Assembly (NCBI GenBank): GCA_029834535.1
Contig: JAQMWT010000198.1
Span: 36,515 to 100,514, forward strand
Source: Chrysophaeum taylorii
Lineage: Eukaryota > Sar > Pelagophyceae > Pelagomonadales > Pelagomonadaceae
DNA: 64,000 nt
Reading direction: 5' to 3'
The notes beneath the pieces were generated by a model. That model did no database searches, was not told where the DNA came from, and worked only from the letters and a program-made list of their open reading frames with translations. A program made the translations under genes and the position numbers. Shown piece by piece: positions 46,511 through 56,249 of this stretch; the first letter of the stretch is position 1; every line of letters begins with the position of its first letter.

Positions 46511-48102
46511 TTACCTCCAGCTTTGTAGAAAGCAGTCACCCTATACATTAGACCCTGTCTCTCTCTCCCCAAAGGTGCCACATCAGACGAAAAATCCTGC
46601 CCTTAAGAGACTTGTGTACAACGAAACCGCCCAGCATTTTGTAAACATGTACAAGCTGCTCTTTGGCTGCTTCATCCGGCAACATTGGGCATCGAAGCCG
46701 AACGCTCGTGCGACGGGAGTCTCGATGCGAAGTCGGCGAGGAGGTCGCATCGCCGATGTCGTCCTCGCGGAAGCTTTTCGCGCGCAGCCATAAGAGGTCG
46801 GAGAAGCTCTAATCGACGTTGGGGAGTCAGCTCCGCCGCATCATCATCTTCCTCTCCGGCACCGGTGCTTTGGTACGAAAGCCGAACAGTATCAAGTTCG
46901 GCCTGTACGCGACGGATTTCTTCTTGCTGGGCAGTGATCTTGTCGTCTTTCTCGTCCAGCTCGCAATACAGGCGGTTGACTGTCATGCGTAGCGTCTTCA
47001 CCAGAGCTTTATAATCACGGAGCCGCTTTTGCAGCTCCTCCAAACTCAACTCCGCGTCCATCTCGTCGCTGTCGCGGTATTCGTCGTCATCTTCCTGACC
47101 ACTCATTCGACCCTTCTGTCGAGGTGGCGTGGCGTGGCTTCGGCCGTGTTGGACACGTCGCTTGCTCCCGGACGACGGCATCGGAAGACGGCGTCGGCGA
47201 CGGGCTTCGAGCCCGGCCGGTGTCGGTGCTCTGCACGACCGGGGCTGCCGGAGTGGGCGCCGGAGCCGGCAGAATCGCAGGCGCTGGCTCACGCGAAGGG
47301 CTGCGGGCTCGTTTTCGCCCATCGGTGGCCCAAAACGTCTCGTCCGTAACCTTCGGAAACGGAATTCGGAAAGGTCGGCCAAGGCAGCGTCTCTCCCTCC
47401 AACAAGATGACGTAGGCTCAGCGCCACTCCTTGCTCAGAAAGTAGTGGCGCCGGTAGACGCCATTGGCGTTGTCAATGTATTCGCTAGGTTTCAGGCACG
47501 GTCCAAGAATTCAGGGAGTCGATCCTCGTGCGTCGGAGGTTTTTCGACCGGTCGCGTGCGAGAAGGGCCTTCATTAGGCGCCAATCCGACCAGACTTGTC
47601 GGCGCGTGCCGGTGGCCAGTACTGCCTTCACCAGCGGGTCCTTTCTGTCGAGAGCGAACAAACGCGGCATGGCACGTGCTTGAGCAGGTGTAGCCATTCA
47701 CGATAGGTAGCCTATAGGGAACACCGCCGCCCACAGGCCCGGGGGAAGCTACCGATGACGTGGCTTTGAGTATTCCCTAAAGGCCCTCGGCGTTCGGGAA
47801 GGGCGGCCTCAAACGTGCCGAGCCAGGGTTTGGACGGATTTTCGCGACGGCTTTCAAACGAGTGCCGCTGGACTCGATGTGCCCCGGCGCGAGTCGTAGC
47901 CCAAGGTGAGAGGGTCGGCGACGTGGTCACACCTCATACGACCGCGCTCGGCGCAGCAGTCCTCCGGAGAAGCAGGGAATAGAATCAATGGGTGCTGATT
48001 CTGATTTCGGTGCAACGTCAGACTCTCTCTCTCTCTCTCTCTCTCACACACACGCTTATGACGTCAAGCTGACTCAGTTTTCTACAAAGCTGGAGGAAAC
48101 TT
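46511..48102. mobile_element. Possible element bounded by an 18-bp inverted repeat
   Basis: CCTCCAGCTTTGTAGAAA at 46514-46531 recurs in inverted orientation at 48078-48095, and similarity continues a few bases on both sides. The 1.59-kb interior contains a coiled-coil reading frame (46672-47106) and upstream of it, in the same frame, more open DNA to about 47697 broken by one stop. Flanking duplications are not clear (TTA on both sides at most). It lies directly upstream of a Helitron remnant, so the region is an insertion hotspot. Confidence 0.4.
46672..47106 (-). CDS. Coiled-coil ORF, possibly element-encoded
   Basis: Begins with ATG at 47106 and encodes 144 residues. After an acidic start (MSGQEDDDEYRDSDEMDAEL) there is a clear coiled coil of about 60 residues (LEELQKRLRDYKALVKTLRM, LDEKDDKITAQQEEIRRVQA). 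The frame is open upstream of the ATG to 47427 and, past one stop, to 47697, suggesting decay of a longer gene. It may be an element protein, since it lies inside an inverted-repeat-bounded interval. No family recognised. Confidence 0.4.
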   Translation of the reverse strand: MSGQEDDDEYRDSDEMDAELSLEELQKRLRDYKALVKTLRMTVNRLYCELDEKDDKITAQQEEIRRVQAELDTVRLSYQSTGAGEEDDDAAELTPQRRLELLRPLMAAREKLPRGRHRRCDLLADFASRLPSHERSASMPNVAG

Positions 48103-48267
48103 AAAACTTGGCTCGCGTGTGAATGGACCCCCCTCTCGACCCCCTGGTGTTTACTCACCTCAAAAAGAAAAGAATTCCCTGGTACATGGTCCTGCGAATG
48201 GATTCCCTTTTGAACCTTTGTACTAGCTTAAAAAAGGTCAAGAAGAAGGATCTCATCAACAGCAGGA
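47107..48267. other. No intact gene; degenerate coding DNA and a (CT)n(CA)n microsatellite
   Basis: From 47107 to 47700 the minus strand holds an open but interrupted frame. From 47700 to 48120 there is no coding signal. A (CT)n run followed by (CA)n lies at 48022-48054. The promoter of the gene at 48268 should be in the last 150 bases. Confidence 0.45.
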
Positions 48268-48978
48268 ATGACACGGAAGCGCACCAAGCCCAACGACGAG
48301 GACGAACCCAAGGTCACTAAGCAGCGACGGGCCAAGCGCGAAAGTGCCAAGAAAAAGGAGGACACGGCTGAAAACGAGTCGGACAGCCCAATCGTCATTT
48401 TGGTCGCCGTTGACAACACCTTGAACAACTTCAATAAGCAGGTGATCGAGGCTGCCAAGAAAAGCCGGGAGATCAAGCAGCGGTTTCCGATCGAGGAACG
48501 GTCGGGCGTGGTCCAGGAGAACTTCGACGAACAGTGGCGCGCTGAGGTGACCAAGATATACGAGGCCGCCGGCTACACCGCTGCGCTCGATATCTTGACG
48601 GGCGCCAAGGACGCCCTCGATGAAATGCTCGAGGCTGGCTTCGATGTGCGCCTCGTCGACACCCCCGAGACCGTGGCCGATAAACTCGCCTGGGTCAAGG
48701 ACAAGCTCGGGTCGCACTTCGCGTCCAGACTCATTGCCATCAACGACAAGACGCTGCTGCGCGGGGACGTCCTCATCGATGACAAACCCGTCGCGGGCCT
48801 CCTCGAACCTACCTGGCATCACGTCCTCTACGACCAGCCCTACAACGAGAACCTCAAAGAAAAGGCGCGCCTCACATCGTGGCACAACTGGAAGAAGCAA
48901 AAGGACCTCAAGACCCTCCTCACCAAGGCCGCCGCCGCCAAGAGCAAGCCACCACCAGCCCCCTCCTCCACCTCCTGA
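48268..48978 (+). CDS. 5'(3')-deoxyribonucleotidase-like protein lacking the nucleophile (HAD pseudo-enzyme)
   Basis: A 236-residue relative of the NT5C/mdN 5'(3')-deoxyribonucleotidases. Family-typical parts are EERSGVVQENFDEQWR, WVKDKLGSHFASRLIAINDK, the acidic motif LIDDKP and WHHVLYDQPYN. However, motif I, normally VDMDGVLADF with two catalytic Asp residues, reads VAVDNTLNNF, so the phosphoryl-accepting Asp is Ala (codon GCC). Motif II, normally ending in CTSP, reads LVDTPE. It should therefore be catalytically dead while keeping the fold. The N-terminal 35 residues (MTRKRTKPNDEDEPKVTKQR onward) are very basic, like a nuclear-localisation signal, and the C-terminal tail is Lys/Pro/Ser-rich. 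ATG at 48268 is the first Met. Confidence 0.75.
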   Translation: MTRKRTKPNDEDEPKVTKQRRAKRESAKKKEDTAENESDSPIVILVAVDNTLNNFNKQVIEAAKKSREIKQRFPIEERSGVVQENFDEQWRAEVTKIYEAAGYTAALDILTGAKDALDEMLEAGFDVRLVDTPETVADKLAWVKDKLGSHFASRLIAINDKTLLRGDVLIDDKPVAGLLEPTWHHVLYDQPYNENLKEKARLTSWHNWKKQKDLKTLLTKAAAAKSKPPPAPSSTS

Positions 48979-51210
48979 GAGGCCCCTCGAAAATGCGCGC
49001 TGCTTGCGTCGTCGATTTCTGATTTTTCTTTTCGTCCTTCGTTCCTTCCTCCCTCCTTCCTTGTAGTGCGAGATCCGTAGGGCCATGTCCATTTCTCTGC
49101 CTTGGAGCGACTCCTTCGAAGGTGACGTAACTCTTTTTTTTTTTCCAGGAAGCCCCTGTTGCAAATGCCCTGACCCTGATCGCTCGCCGTTATGGACGCG
49201 TTTGAGGACGGTGCTTTCTGAACCGCGCCTTGAGAGGGCATCCATCCTTCCGGCTAAGGTTGGCACCTGCTCGGCTTTTTAAGGGGCCGGTTGACAGCTG
49301 GGACGTTCGCGACGGGACAGGGTATGGCCGGGGGGCGCAAAAGGAAGTTGACGACGAAGTTAATGGTGAGTCCGAATATCCGCGGTCTCGAAAACGATGC
49401 AAAGACTCTTCCCGCACGGCCAGGGTCTCAACGGGGCACTCCGTAAATCCCATACTCCAACGCAGACATGGTACTCCCTCGCTCAAACCGTGACAACTGG
49501 CGGCAGACCATCAACTCGCCCACTGACCGCCCGGTGACTCTGATACCACGCGCCACTGCGCTGGGCTAGCCCGCTGCGTTTGTAGTGTTTGGAATCGAGC
49601 TGCTACTGTGATCCTGCCCTCCTGTTCGAATCCGGCGCTTAGGGTTGCCGGTGGACCTCGCAGGGGTCTTGGCGACGACGGAGACTTGCGATCACGTCGG
49701 TGCCGGCGACGGGCGAAGTCAATCCGAGCTGCCGCTTGCCTCATAAAGGCCCCGAGCGAAGCGATGTGCCTCGTCGGGGCGATGCTGCAATGTGGCGACC
49801 CTCTCGACTACGTGCCGGAACCGGCTCCTGCGTCGAAGGATTCGAGAAACAGCGCCAGCCATGAGCCGCCGGCGTTCATGTTTGTCGACATGGTTCGAAT
49901 GTTTGGGAAGAAGTCGTGCCGAGGGAAGTAAACGCAGCTATTGCGGCCCATCTGAAGAAGAATAGGATGGCTGGATGGCGGGGCGAAGAGGCAAAAAGTG
50001 CCTTTTCTTGAAGGGCGACGATCACGAAACCCTCAGCGAGAGTGCGGATCACTTTCGTTCGGGAGTGGAAATCCTGGATCCTGGCAAACCTGCCGAAAAC
50101 CGAGTCCTCCTCGCGACCCTGGACGGCAATCCGCTCGTCGTGCCGCGTCGATCAAATCCGCGACGGGTTAACGAGTCTCCATGCGGGATGGGCTCCGGCC
50201 GCCGAGCCCTCCAGCTTTCGAGGAGGCCAGAGGGCCCGAGAAAAGATGGCCCGTCCGCTGCGCCTGCTGCGCGCGAAGCCGATACGGCTTCTACGCTCGA
50301 GGCTGACCTGGCTCGGTGGCCGCCGCCGGCACCGCTGGCGCTGCCTGCCAGTCGCCGACTCAGGAGCTACCGCCTTGCGCTGCTGTGCGCGCCACGGACA
50401 AAACATGTTGGTCAACGCTCCCCACCCGCGGCACTTTCGCGCTCTTCTCTCCAGCGAGCGCGGCCGCGCGGCGCGCGTGCGCTTTGCGCCGATCCCGGTC
50501 ACCCCCCTTGCTCTCGACGCACCCCCCTTGCTCTCGACGCACCGCCCTCGGGGTGCCTAGTTGGCTTCCCCGCGACGTTCGCTCAGTACCACGGTATGCG
50601 ATGAACTCGTCGTAGTTCGACCCGTGCAATCGCGCCATGCACTTTTTCTTACAGCTCTTGCTAACGCGCCAGCTCGCCCTCGTTCGTAAACGGTAGCAGC
50701 TGCCTCCGTTTCAGCTCCGTAATGACCTTCATGTCGGTCCTCGCCGCCAGTCCACGATCGACCTCGTCTCTTCGTCGAGTCCTTGCACGTCCATGACGGC
50801 CAGCTTCCTCAACCGACGATAGCTTCGACACGAGGGGCAAATTATTCGGATCGCGTCGTCGCTCTCGTCGTCGTCCCGAAAGAGCGATGCCAAGCCGCCA
50901 AATCCACCTCGAAAAGCTTCGTCGCGAGCCATGGGGCGCCCTCAAAGTCTCCGCCGCACGTCGACGTTTCAGCGCTGTAGCACCGCCGCTCGGTCGGACC
51001 GACGGGTCCCGGCCGCTAATAAGTCCGAGAACTAGGACATCAAAGTTAGTTGGGGTCTAGCGACGTGTTATTTTGCTCATGAACCCAGCTCTCCCACGCC
51101 ACAGACCGCCTCCCATGCGGCCCTACCTCACCAGCCCGCCGCCTCCCCTCCCACCCCTCGCCGCTCCATCCGTTGACCCACACATCTCTTCCCTCGCCCA
51201 CGGGGGGTAG
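48979..51210. other. 2.2 kb with no recognisable gene
   Basis: Mixed composition, several overlapping short frames on both strands, none matching a family I know. A 20-bp tandem duplication (ACCCCCCTTGCTCTCGACGC twice) lies at 50505-50544. On the minus strand around 50700-50930 a frame reads DDAIRIICPSCRSYRRLRKL with a possible frameshift, and on the plus strand around 49975-50230 another reads KGDDHETLSESADHFRSGVE; both might be decayed mobile-element pieces. Confidence 0.35.
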
Positions 51211-51726
51211 AGCCTCCCCCGCTCTCCTCCTCCTCCTTCCGCGCCTACCGCGCCCGCCGCCGGCGCCGTCGCGGGCATTGCGGCTAGCTTCGGGTTTGTC
51301 CTTCCCGCGGTCAAACTGCCCGGCGTCCCCATCCCGCGAGCGCCGTGCGCGCGTGTACTACCCCCTCTTAGAAGCCGACCTTCGAAACCCTGCAGTAACC
51401 ACAGACGCAGCGCCTCTACCGCCGCCTCTCTATCACAGCCCACCGCGACCGGAACCGTCCCATATATCCTCGCCGGCCTACTGTTCGTCGAGGACGGTTC
51501 AGCCACCGCCCACCTCCAGCAACACCACTACGCGCAGGCGCATTTCCGCGATTGCCAGGACGCCGACAGGAACGCCAACGACCCCTACGTCTCCCGCCCG
51601 CCGGATTCCTGGCGCCGCTCCGACGGCGAGGTCCGCGCTCGGCCGTTCTCTAACGCACGACTCTCCAAAGGCTCGGCTCGCGCTCTAATAAGGGCCCGAA
51701 AATCAAAGTTTGCCAATCGAACTTAG
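51211..51726 (+). other. Open frame of 171 codons without any Met
   Basis: The frame between the stops at 51208 and 51724 is open for 171 codons and contains TGTVPYILAGLLFVEDGS, QQHHYAQAHFRDCQDADRNA and RPPDSWRRSDGEVRARPF, which look like a folded domain, but it has no ATG. It could be an internal exon or a 5'-truncated gene. Family unknown. Confidence 0.25.
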
Positions 51727-51860
51727 CAAATCCTGCAACTTGGATGATGTGACGGCGGTAGAGAACGGCACTAACGCCCGCCGTCTGCTTTTGCCGGTCT
51801 CCGTCTTCTGCTCTCCTCAACGCTTTGATGATCTGCCCCCCCCCCTCCCGCCCCTGATCC

Positions 51861-51885
51861 GTTGAGTTATCTCAAAACCCTGCAG
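51861..51885 (+). promoter_or_regulatory. Motif immediately upstream of the GT77-like gene
   Basis: GTTGAGTTATCTCAAAACCC followed by TGCAG directly before the ATG at 51886. It is a diverged copy of the motif found before three other genes in the window. It could also be part of a 5'UTR, with CAG a splice acceptor next to the start codon. Confidence 0.35.
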
Positions 51886-53310
51886 ATGCGCCACCACCGC
51901 TGGTTCGTTGTCGGCGTCGTTTTCGGCCTCCTCTTCGCGGCCCTGTCCAGCCCCCGACGACGACGACGGCGGCGGCGGCGGCGTCTATCCTCCGCGCTCA
52001 ACGGCAGCGCCTGCGTCGCCGGGACCGGTTGGCGAGACCTCGCCCATGTTCCGCGGCTCGCGACGCTCCAGGACATCAATTCCGACATTCCGGCCTCGAT
52101 CCAGACGGGCCCCAGGGATGCCTTGGTGCTCCTGCCGAAGAACCAACAAGGCATCTCGAGTTGCGAAGAGGTCGACGTCGTCGTCGCGCAGGCGAGCCCG
52201 GGCCGGTGCCTCGTCGTCGGCGAAACTCGATACCCCGCGTACCGGGTCACGCGCCACGAACGTTTCGAGGAGGAGTGGCGGCCCATCGCGCGCATCCGCG
52301 AGGCCAAGCAGCGCATGCCGAGCGACTCGACGCGGAAGCGTGCCCGGACGCTCGAGGTACGGCTTCTCGCGAAACTCGATGCAGTCCTCGCCGAGTTGGA
52401 GCCCGTCGTCGCCGACGCCGCCAGATTTGCCGACCCCGCGTACGCGGCCACCATCTCCTCCAGGGGCGCCGTGCTTGTGATGTGCATCAACGCGGGAAAT
52501 CTCGATCTCCTGATGAACTTTGTGCTCTCGACAGAGTGCGCGCGCATTCCCGCGAGAGACAACCTCGTCGTCTTCGCGGCCGATGTCGACGTTAGAGACG
52601 CGCTCGCCGCCGCGGGCGTCCGAGCCTTTCGCCACACCGCCCTCGGCGACTTCCGCGGGGATGCGGCACGCAACTACGGCGACCATCAGTTCGTCGAGAT
52701 GATGTGGCTCAAAATTACTTGCGTATTCCTCGTCAACCACCTCGGCTACGACGCGCTCTTCCAGGACGCCGACCTCGTTTGGTGGCGCAACCCGTGGCCT
52801 TATTTTGCGGCGAGACCCGATCTCGACTCGTTCTGGATGGACGACGGCGCCCGGACGAGCCGCTTCGCCCCCCACTTTCCCAACACGGGTTTCTACCTTA
52901 TCCGCGCAAACCCGCGCACCAACCTCTTCACCACCCAGCTCCTCGGCAGCTACTCGACCGTCCTCGCCTGGCAGTCCCACCAGGCCCTCGTCTCCCAACT
53001 CCTCGCCGAGGCCCACGCCCTCTACGGCCTTACCCTCAAGATTCTTGCTAAGGAAGAATTTCCTTCGGGCAAACAACTCCATCACAATCGGCCCCTCTTC
53101 GACAAAATCCACGCGAAGACCTTCGTCCCCTACTGCTTCCACATGTGCTGGACCGCGGGCAAGGCCGACAAGCTCAAATTTCTCAAGCAGGAAGGCCTAT
53201 GGTTCCTCCCCGACGCCTGCACCCTTTCGCGCGTCCTTGCCGAACCCTCGCGCCTCGCCCCGCGCTGCTTGGAAATCTCCCCCGCCACCTGCGCGTCTCG
53301 TTCGAGATAA
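51886..53310 (+). CDS. GT77-type nucleotide-sugar glycosyltransferase, type II membrane protein
   Basis: A 474-residue protein with a short cytoplasmic end (MRHHR), one membrane anchor (WFVVGVVFGLLFAAL) and an Arg-rich stem coded by (CGA/CGG)n. The lumenal domain (about 190-450) shows AVLVMCINAGNLDLLMNFVL, NLVVFAADVDV, HQFVEMMWLKITCVFLVN and the metal-binding DxD motif in LFQDADLVWWRNPWPYF, then FPNTGFYLIRANPRT. This is the nucleotide-diphospho-sugar transferase fold of GT77, whose members transfer arabinose, galactose or xylose to cell-wall or protein acceptors in the Golgi. The exact sugar cannot be read. ATG at 51886 is chosen over the TTG-started longer frame. Confidence 0.85.
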   Translation: MRHHRWFVVGVVFGLLFAALSSPRRRRRRRRRRLSSALNGSACVAGTGWRDLAHVPRLATLQDINSDIPASIQTGPRDALVLLPKNQQGISSCEEVDVVVAQASPGRCLVVGETRYPAYRVTRHERFEEEWRPIARIREAKQRMPSDSTRKRARTLEVRLLAKLDAVLAELEPVVADAARFADPAYAATISSRGAVLVMCINAGNLDLLMNFVLSTECARIPARDNLVVFAADVDVRDALAAAGVRAFRHTALGDFRGDAARNYGDHQFVEMMWLKITCVFLVNHLGYDALFQDADLVWWRNPWPYFAARPDLDSFWMDDGARTSRFAPHFPNTGFYLIRANPRTNLFTTQLLGSYSTVLAWQSHQALVSQLLAEAHALYGLTLKILAKEEFPSGKQLHHNRPLFDKIHAKTFVPYCFHMCWTAGKADKLKFLKQEGLWFLPDACTLSRVLAEPSRLAPRCLEISPATCASRSR

Positions 53311-53594
53311 CAACTACTACTGCGCCACTAACTGTCGGTATTTCGTCACACTCCGTCGCACGCAGCACGTCCGGCGGGAGAACGTATACTGTGGCCTTTG
53401 GGCGGGCTTCTTCTTTTCTCGAGCTCTTCGCCCGCCCCGCGGCAAAGCGATGATGACCCCGATTAGAGGCATCGAGCTACATCCGCAATTACCACGTCCT
53501 GCCCAGTGGGTACCGTGCTCGACTCAGTCAATCTCTCCCCCCCAATCCGAACGAACAAAACCGCTCGTTGGCACACCAACGCACTCCCACCTAT
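53311..53594. other. 3' flank, no gene seen
   Basis: Short non-coding stretch after the glycosyltransferase gene; nothing recognised. Confidence 0.4.
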
Positions 53595-53963
53595 TTAGCA
53601 GTCGGCCTTAGGGTCGTATGAGGATCGCCGGGGTCCCGCGCTGGGGTCAAAAATCCCCAACAAACGGCGGACGACTTTTTTGTCCGTCGTCAAGTTTTGA
53701 CCTAAAAAAATAGTGCCGATTATATACGGGAGCAACAAGTCGGTAGCTGGTGCCAATTTTTCAGAGAATCTATACATGGGAGTGAGGTACTTTGGCCTCT
53801 TGAGCGAGAGGCGGGAGTAGGCCACGATAATACCATCGGCTCCAAGTACAAGGCCTGGCGCATCGGTAAATGTCCGTAGGCCCAACGAATGTCGTCCGAG
53901 GCGTTTAGACTGCGCCTTTCGCGCGCTGGGGCCTTCTATTGTCCTGGTCTTCCGGCTGCGCAT
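53595..53963 (-). CDS. Unrecognised small ORF, 122 residues
   Basis: Begins with ATG at 53963. The middle has protein-like character (GLVLGADGIIVAYSRLSLKR, LLPYIIGTIFLGQNLTTDKK). No family recognised. It might be a fragment of a mobile element or an exon; the surrounding DNA has no clear gene. Confidence 0.3.
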   Translation of the reverse strand: MRSRKTRTIEGPSARKAQSKRLGRHSLGLRTFTDAPGLVLGADGIIVAYSRLSLKRPKYLTPMYRFSEKLAPATDLLLPYIIGTIFLGQNLTTDKKVVRRLLGIFDPSAGPRRSSYDPKADC

Positions 53964-54113
53964 CCTCGGGGAAGACTTGCATCGGAGCCCGCGAACACAG
54001 CTATGCGAAGTCGTCGTTGTCGTCGACGTTCATCGCGTCCTCCTTCCCGTCCTCCTCCTCATCCTCCTCCTATTCGTCGTTCTTGGAGACGAAGCGCCAG
54101 GAATCCGGTTTAG

Positions 54114-54720
54114 AGTCGTGAAGAAGGTGGGGTGGTTCGCGCAGAGCTAGCCGATGAAACCGTCGTCATACGAAACAAAGATAAACGCCAAGCTTCGAGT
54201 CTCGCGGCGCGCCGTCGCCGGGTCCCTTGCCGAACGGCGGTACTCACACCTCTGTGTTCTGCTTCTCGAGGGTTGCGACCCGCTCCAACACCCGGTCGAT
54301 CTCCTCCTCCTTGGCAGCAGCGAGCGCGATCTCCACGTGCTTTGCCACCCGGTCGACGGATGCGTAATTGTCCTCGAGTTGTCGCACGTCCCGACGGCCC
54401 GATTTCTTCAGTCGGTTCCTCGTCTGCGCCTCAAACGCCGCCGCAGCCTGTCTAGCCGCCTCCTTTGACTGGGCTTTGGTCGCGTTGAGCTCGCCGACGT
54501 ATCGCTGCGCGTTCGCAGCATCGCGATGCTTCTACCTCGCGGCAACTTGGCGCTCGTTCAGGACCCGGAGTCGCTCCCCCCAATCTGCGGCATCCTGAAC
54601 CTCGTCCTCATACTTCCGCTCGGCTTAGAGATGCCCCGCCTCGGGGCGATAGCAAACTCCGTCTCGGCATCGAGAGCCTCGGCGTGGGCCTGGTTCCGTA
54701 CGCGCTCAGCTGTGGTGGTA
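54114..54720 (-). pseudogene. Interrupted coiled-coil coding remnant
   Basis: On the minus strand one frame reads YEDEVQDAADWGERLRVLNE, a TAG, then AQRYVGELNATKAQSKEAAR, RDVRQLEDNYASVDRVAKHV and EIALAAAKEEEIDRVLERVA, a strong heptad pattern. Upstream of 54640 the coiled-coil character moves to another frame (AERVRNQAHAEALDAETEFA). One stop and one frameshift suggest a dead gene. A small intron could explain one break, but I found no consensus pair that restores the frame. Confidence 0.4.
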
Positions 54721-55232
54721 GCGCGCCCTTCTGCGCCGCCTTGGCTGTCTTGAGCTGCTGGTTCTGGTTGTCTCCTCGCGTGAGCGATCACCGAAACTAG
54801 GGTGATGAAGGGTCTGTCGGCCCGTCGCTCGGATCGCCGGACGCGGGACACAATTCTCCGAATCGCGATGCCCGTGAACGGTGACGTATTATTGTGTGAA
54901 AAACGGAGACCAGGGTATAGTTTTATTAATAAGCTTTCTAATCCCGACACTACCATAACAACTAACCCGCGGTAGTTGCAGCAGCTCAGGATCGTCCTTC
55001 AAGTCGACGCGATGTGAGTAGTTCTTGTGTCTTGTGTGTGTGCGTGCACCCGGCCGCGCGGAAAGGGGAGGGCGGAGGGCCTCTCGTGTCCCGCCCGGCC
55101 TGGCCTGCGTTCGTGTCCTAGTCCCGGACGATAAGTCCTGTTTGTTTGTATGACCATCGCCTACGTGTCTTCGTTCTGACGTGCATATATTTCTCTTACC
55201 CAACGTCGTCGTCGTCTCATTCGCAGAGCAGC
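54721..55232. other. Intergenic, probable promoter of the PsbM-like gene
   Basis: No conserved coding signal. A GT-rich stretch lies at 55022-55045. The AG just before the ATG (ATTCGCAGAGCAG) could mark a 5'UTR intron. Confidence 0.35.
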
Positions 55233-55594
55233 ATGTCCTTCTCCCCTCGCGTCGCTTCCTTCGCGTGCCTCGCGCTCGTCGCCGTCAACGCTTTCGCCCC
55301 GCCGGCGCATCTGATGAGCGCCGCAAGCCGTTCAGCACCCGTGACGTCGATGGCACCCCTTGATGCCGCGCCCGCCGTCGAAGCCGTATCCACGCTCTCA
55401 CAGCTTCCGACCCAACTTGTCTCCCTCGAGGTCACCACCGCCGCCTTCCTCGCGGTACGTTTCGTGTCCCACCGCTTGCGCACGCACTGTCTGTATTCCA
55501 GGTCCTTCTCGGTACCTTCTTCCCCTGCTTCTTTCTCATCACCCTCTACATCCAGTCTGAGGGATACAAGGCCGGCAACCCGGAAGAATTTTAA
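55233..55594 (+). CDS. psbM: Nuclear-encoded, plastid-targeted PsbM-like photosystem II subunit (2 exons)
   Basis: A 104-residue preprotein. Residues 1-20 are a signal peptide (MSFSPRVASFACLALVAVNA), followed by FAPP: the VNAFAPP junction resembles the ASAFAP plastid-import motif of algae with secondary red plastids. A Ser/Ala/Pro transit region follows. The last 40 residues match PsbM in layout: LEVTTAAFLA, one membrane helix with Pro (GTFFPCFFLITLYI), and a short polar tail (QSEGYKAGNPEEF), against cyanobacterial PsbM, which starts MEVN and has a Pro in the helix. Removing a 47-nt intron (55455-55501, gtacgt...ccag) joins AAFLA to VLLGTFFP in frame. PsbM lies at the photosystem II dimer interface. 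Other small one-helix subunits remain possible. Confidence 0.7.
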
Positions 55595-56115
55595 GCCCAC
55601 TCCACGCCGCACCCTACAGTGCTTTACCACCTTCTGAGACAGACATTGCGTGACGTCTCCGTCCGGTGGCACATATGGCCTATGCGCGTAGGTGTGTTGC
55701 GCTATTATTTGTAGTGGACTAGGCGTGCGCGTGAAGAAGATTCCTACTAATATCCACGTTGTTTTACGCTTCGCACGCGTTTCCGACCGTAAAGCCCAAA
55801 GGGGGCGGTTGCGGGCAGCACTGGGGCTTGGGGTTTTTCCGCCGTGGTTGAGCGAAGCCGCGTCGAACGGATCCAGGAGCCAAAATCGATAGCGGGCATC
55901 AGGATGTTGTGTGCTAGAAGGACGATTTGGCCGAACGAGTTCCACCGAGCGCTGAATCCGGTCGACGCATTGAAAGCCCGAGCCTGGGACATTCAACCCC
56001 AGTTCAACACTAAACACTTGATCGCACGTCCCCTAACCCTCTCTCTATTGCGTCAACGTCCTCTTTCCACTCACCACTGTAACTGTTCTCCTTTCAGCTC
56101 GACGTACGCGGCCGG
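55595..56115. other. Intergenic, no gene seen
   Basis: About 520 bases after the PsbM-like gene; short frames only. It marks the transition to repeat-rich, gene-poor DNA. Confidence 0.45.
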
Positions 56116-56117
56116 AC

Positions 56118-56192
56118 TCCCGCCAATCTAAGCTGCTTTTATTCAGCGCATGCTCCGCCCTTTAACCTTTGAGTTTACTCCTAAACCCTCTC
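56118..56192 (+). repeat. Dispersed repeat copy carrying the TTTGAGTTTACTCCTAAACCCT motif
   Basis: CCGCCAATCTAAGCTGCTTT, then GCTCCGCCCTTTAA and TTTGAGTTTACTCCTAAACC, match in the same order the block at 12960-13045. Unlike the other copies, no gene start follows it. Confidence 0.65.
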
Positions 56193-56249
56193 TCTTCCTT
56201 CTACTCTGGAGAGATTTGACCCTCTCCGTAATGTCTCCGGGTGTAAGGT

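Noticed and set aside
49600-49700. A tRNA-like B box (GTTCGAATCC at about 49625)
   Set aside because: I could not fold a cloverleaf with a matching A box, anticodon stem and acceptor stem around it.
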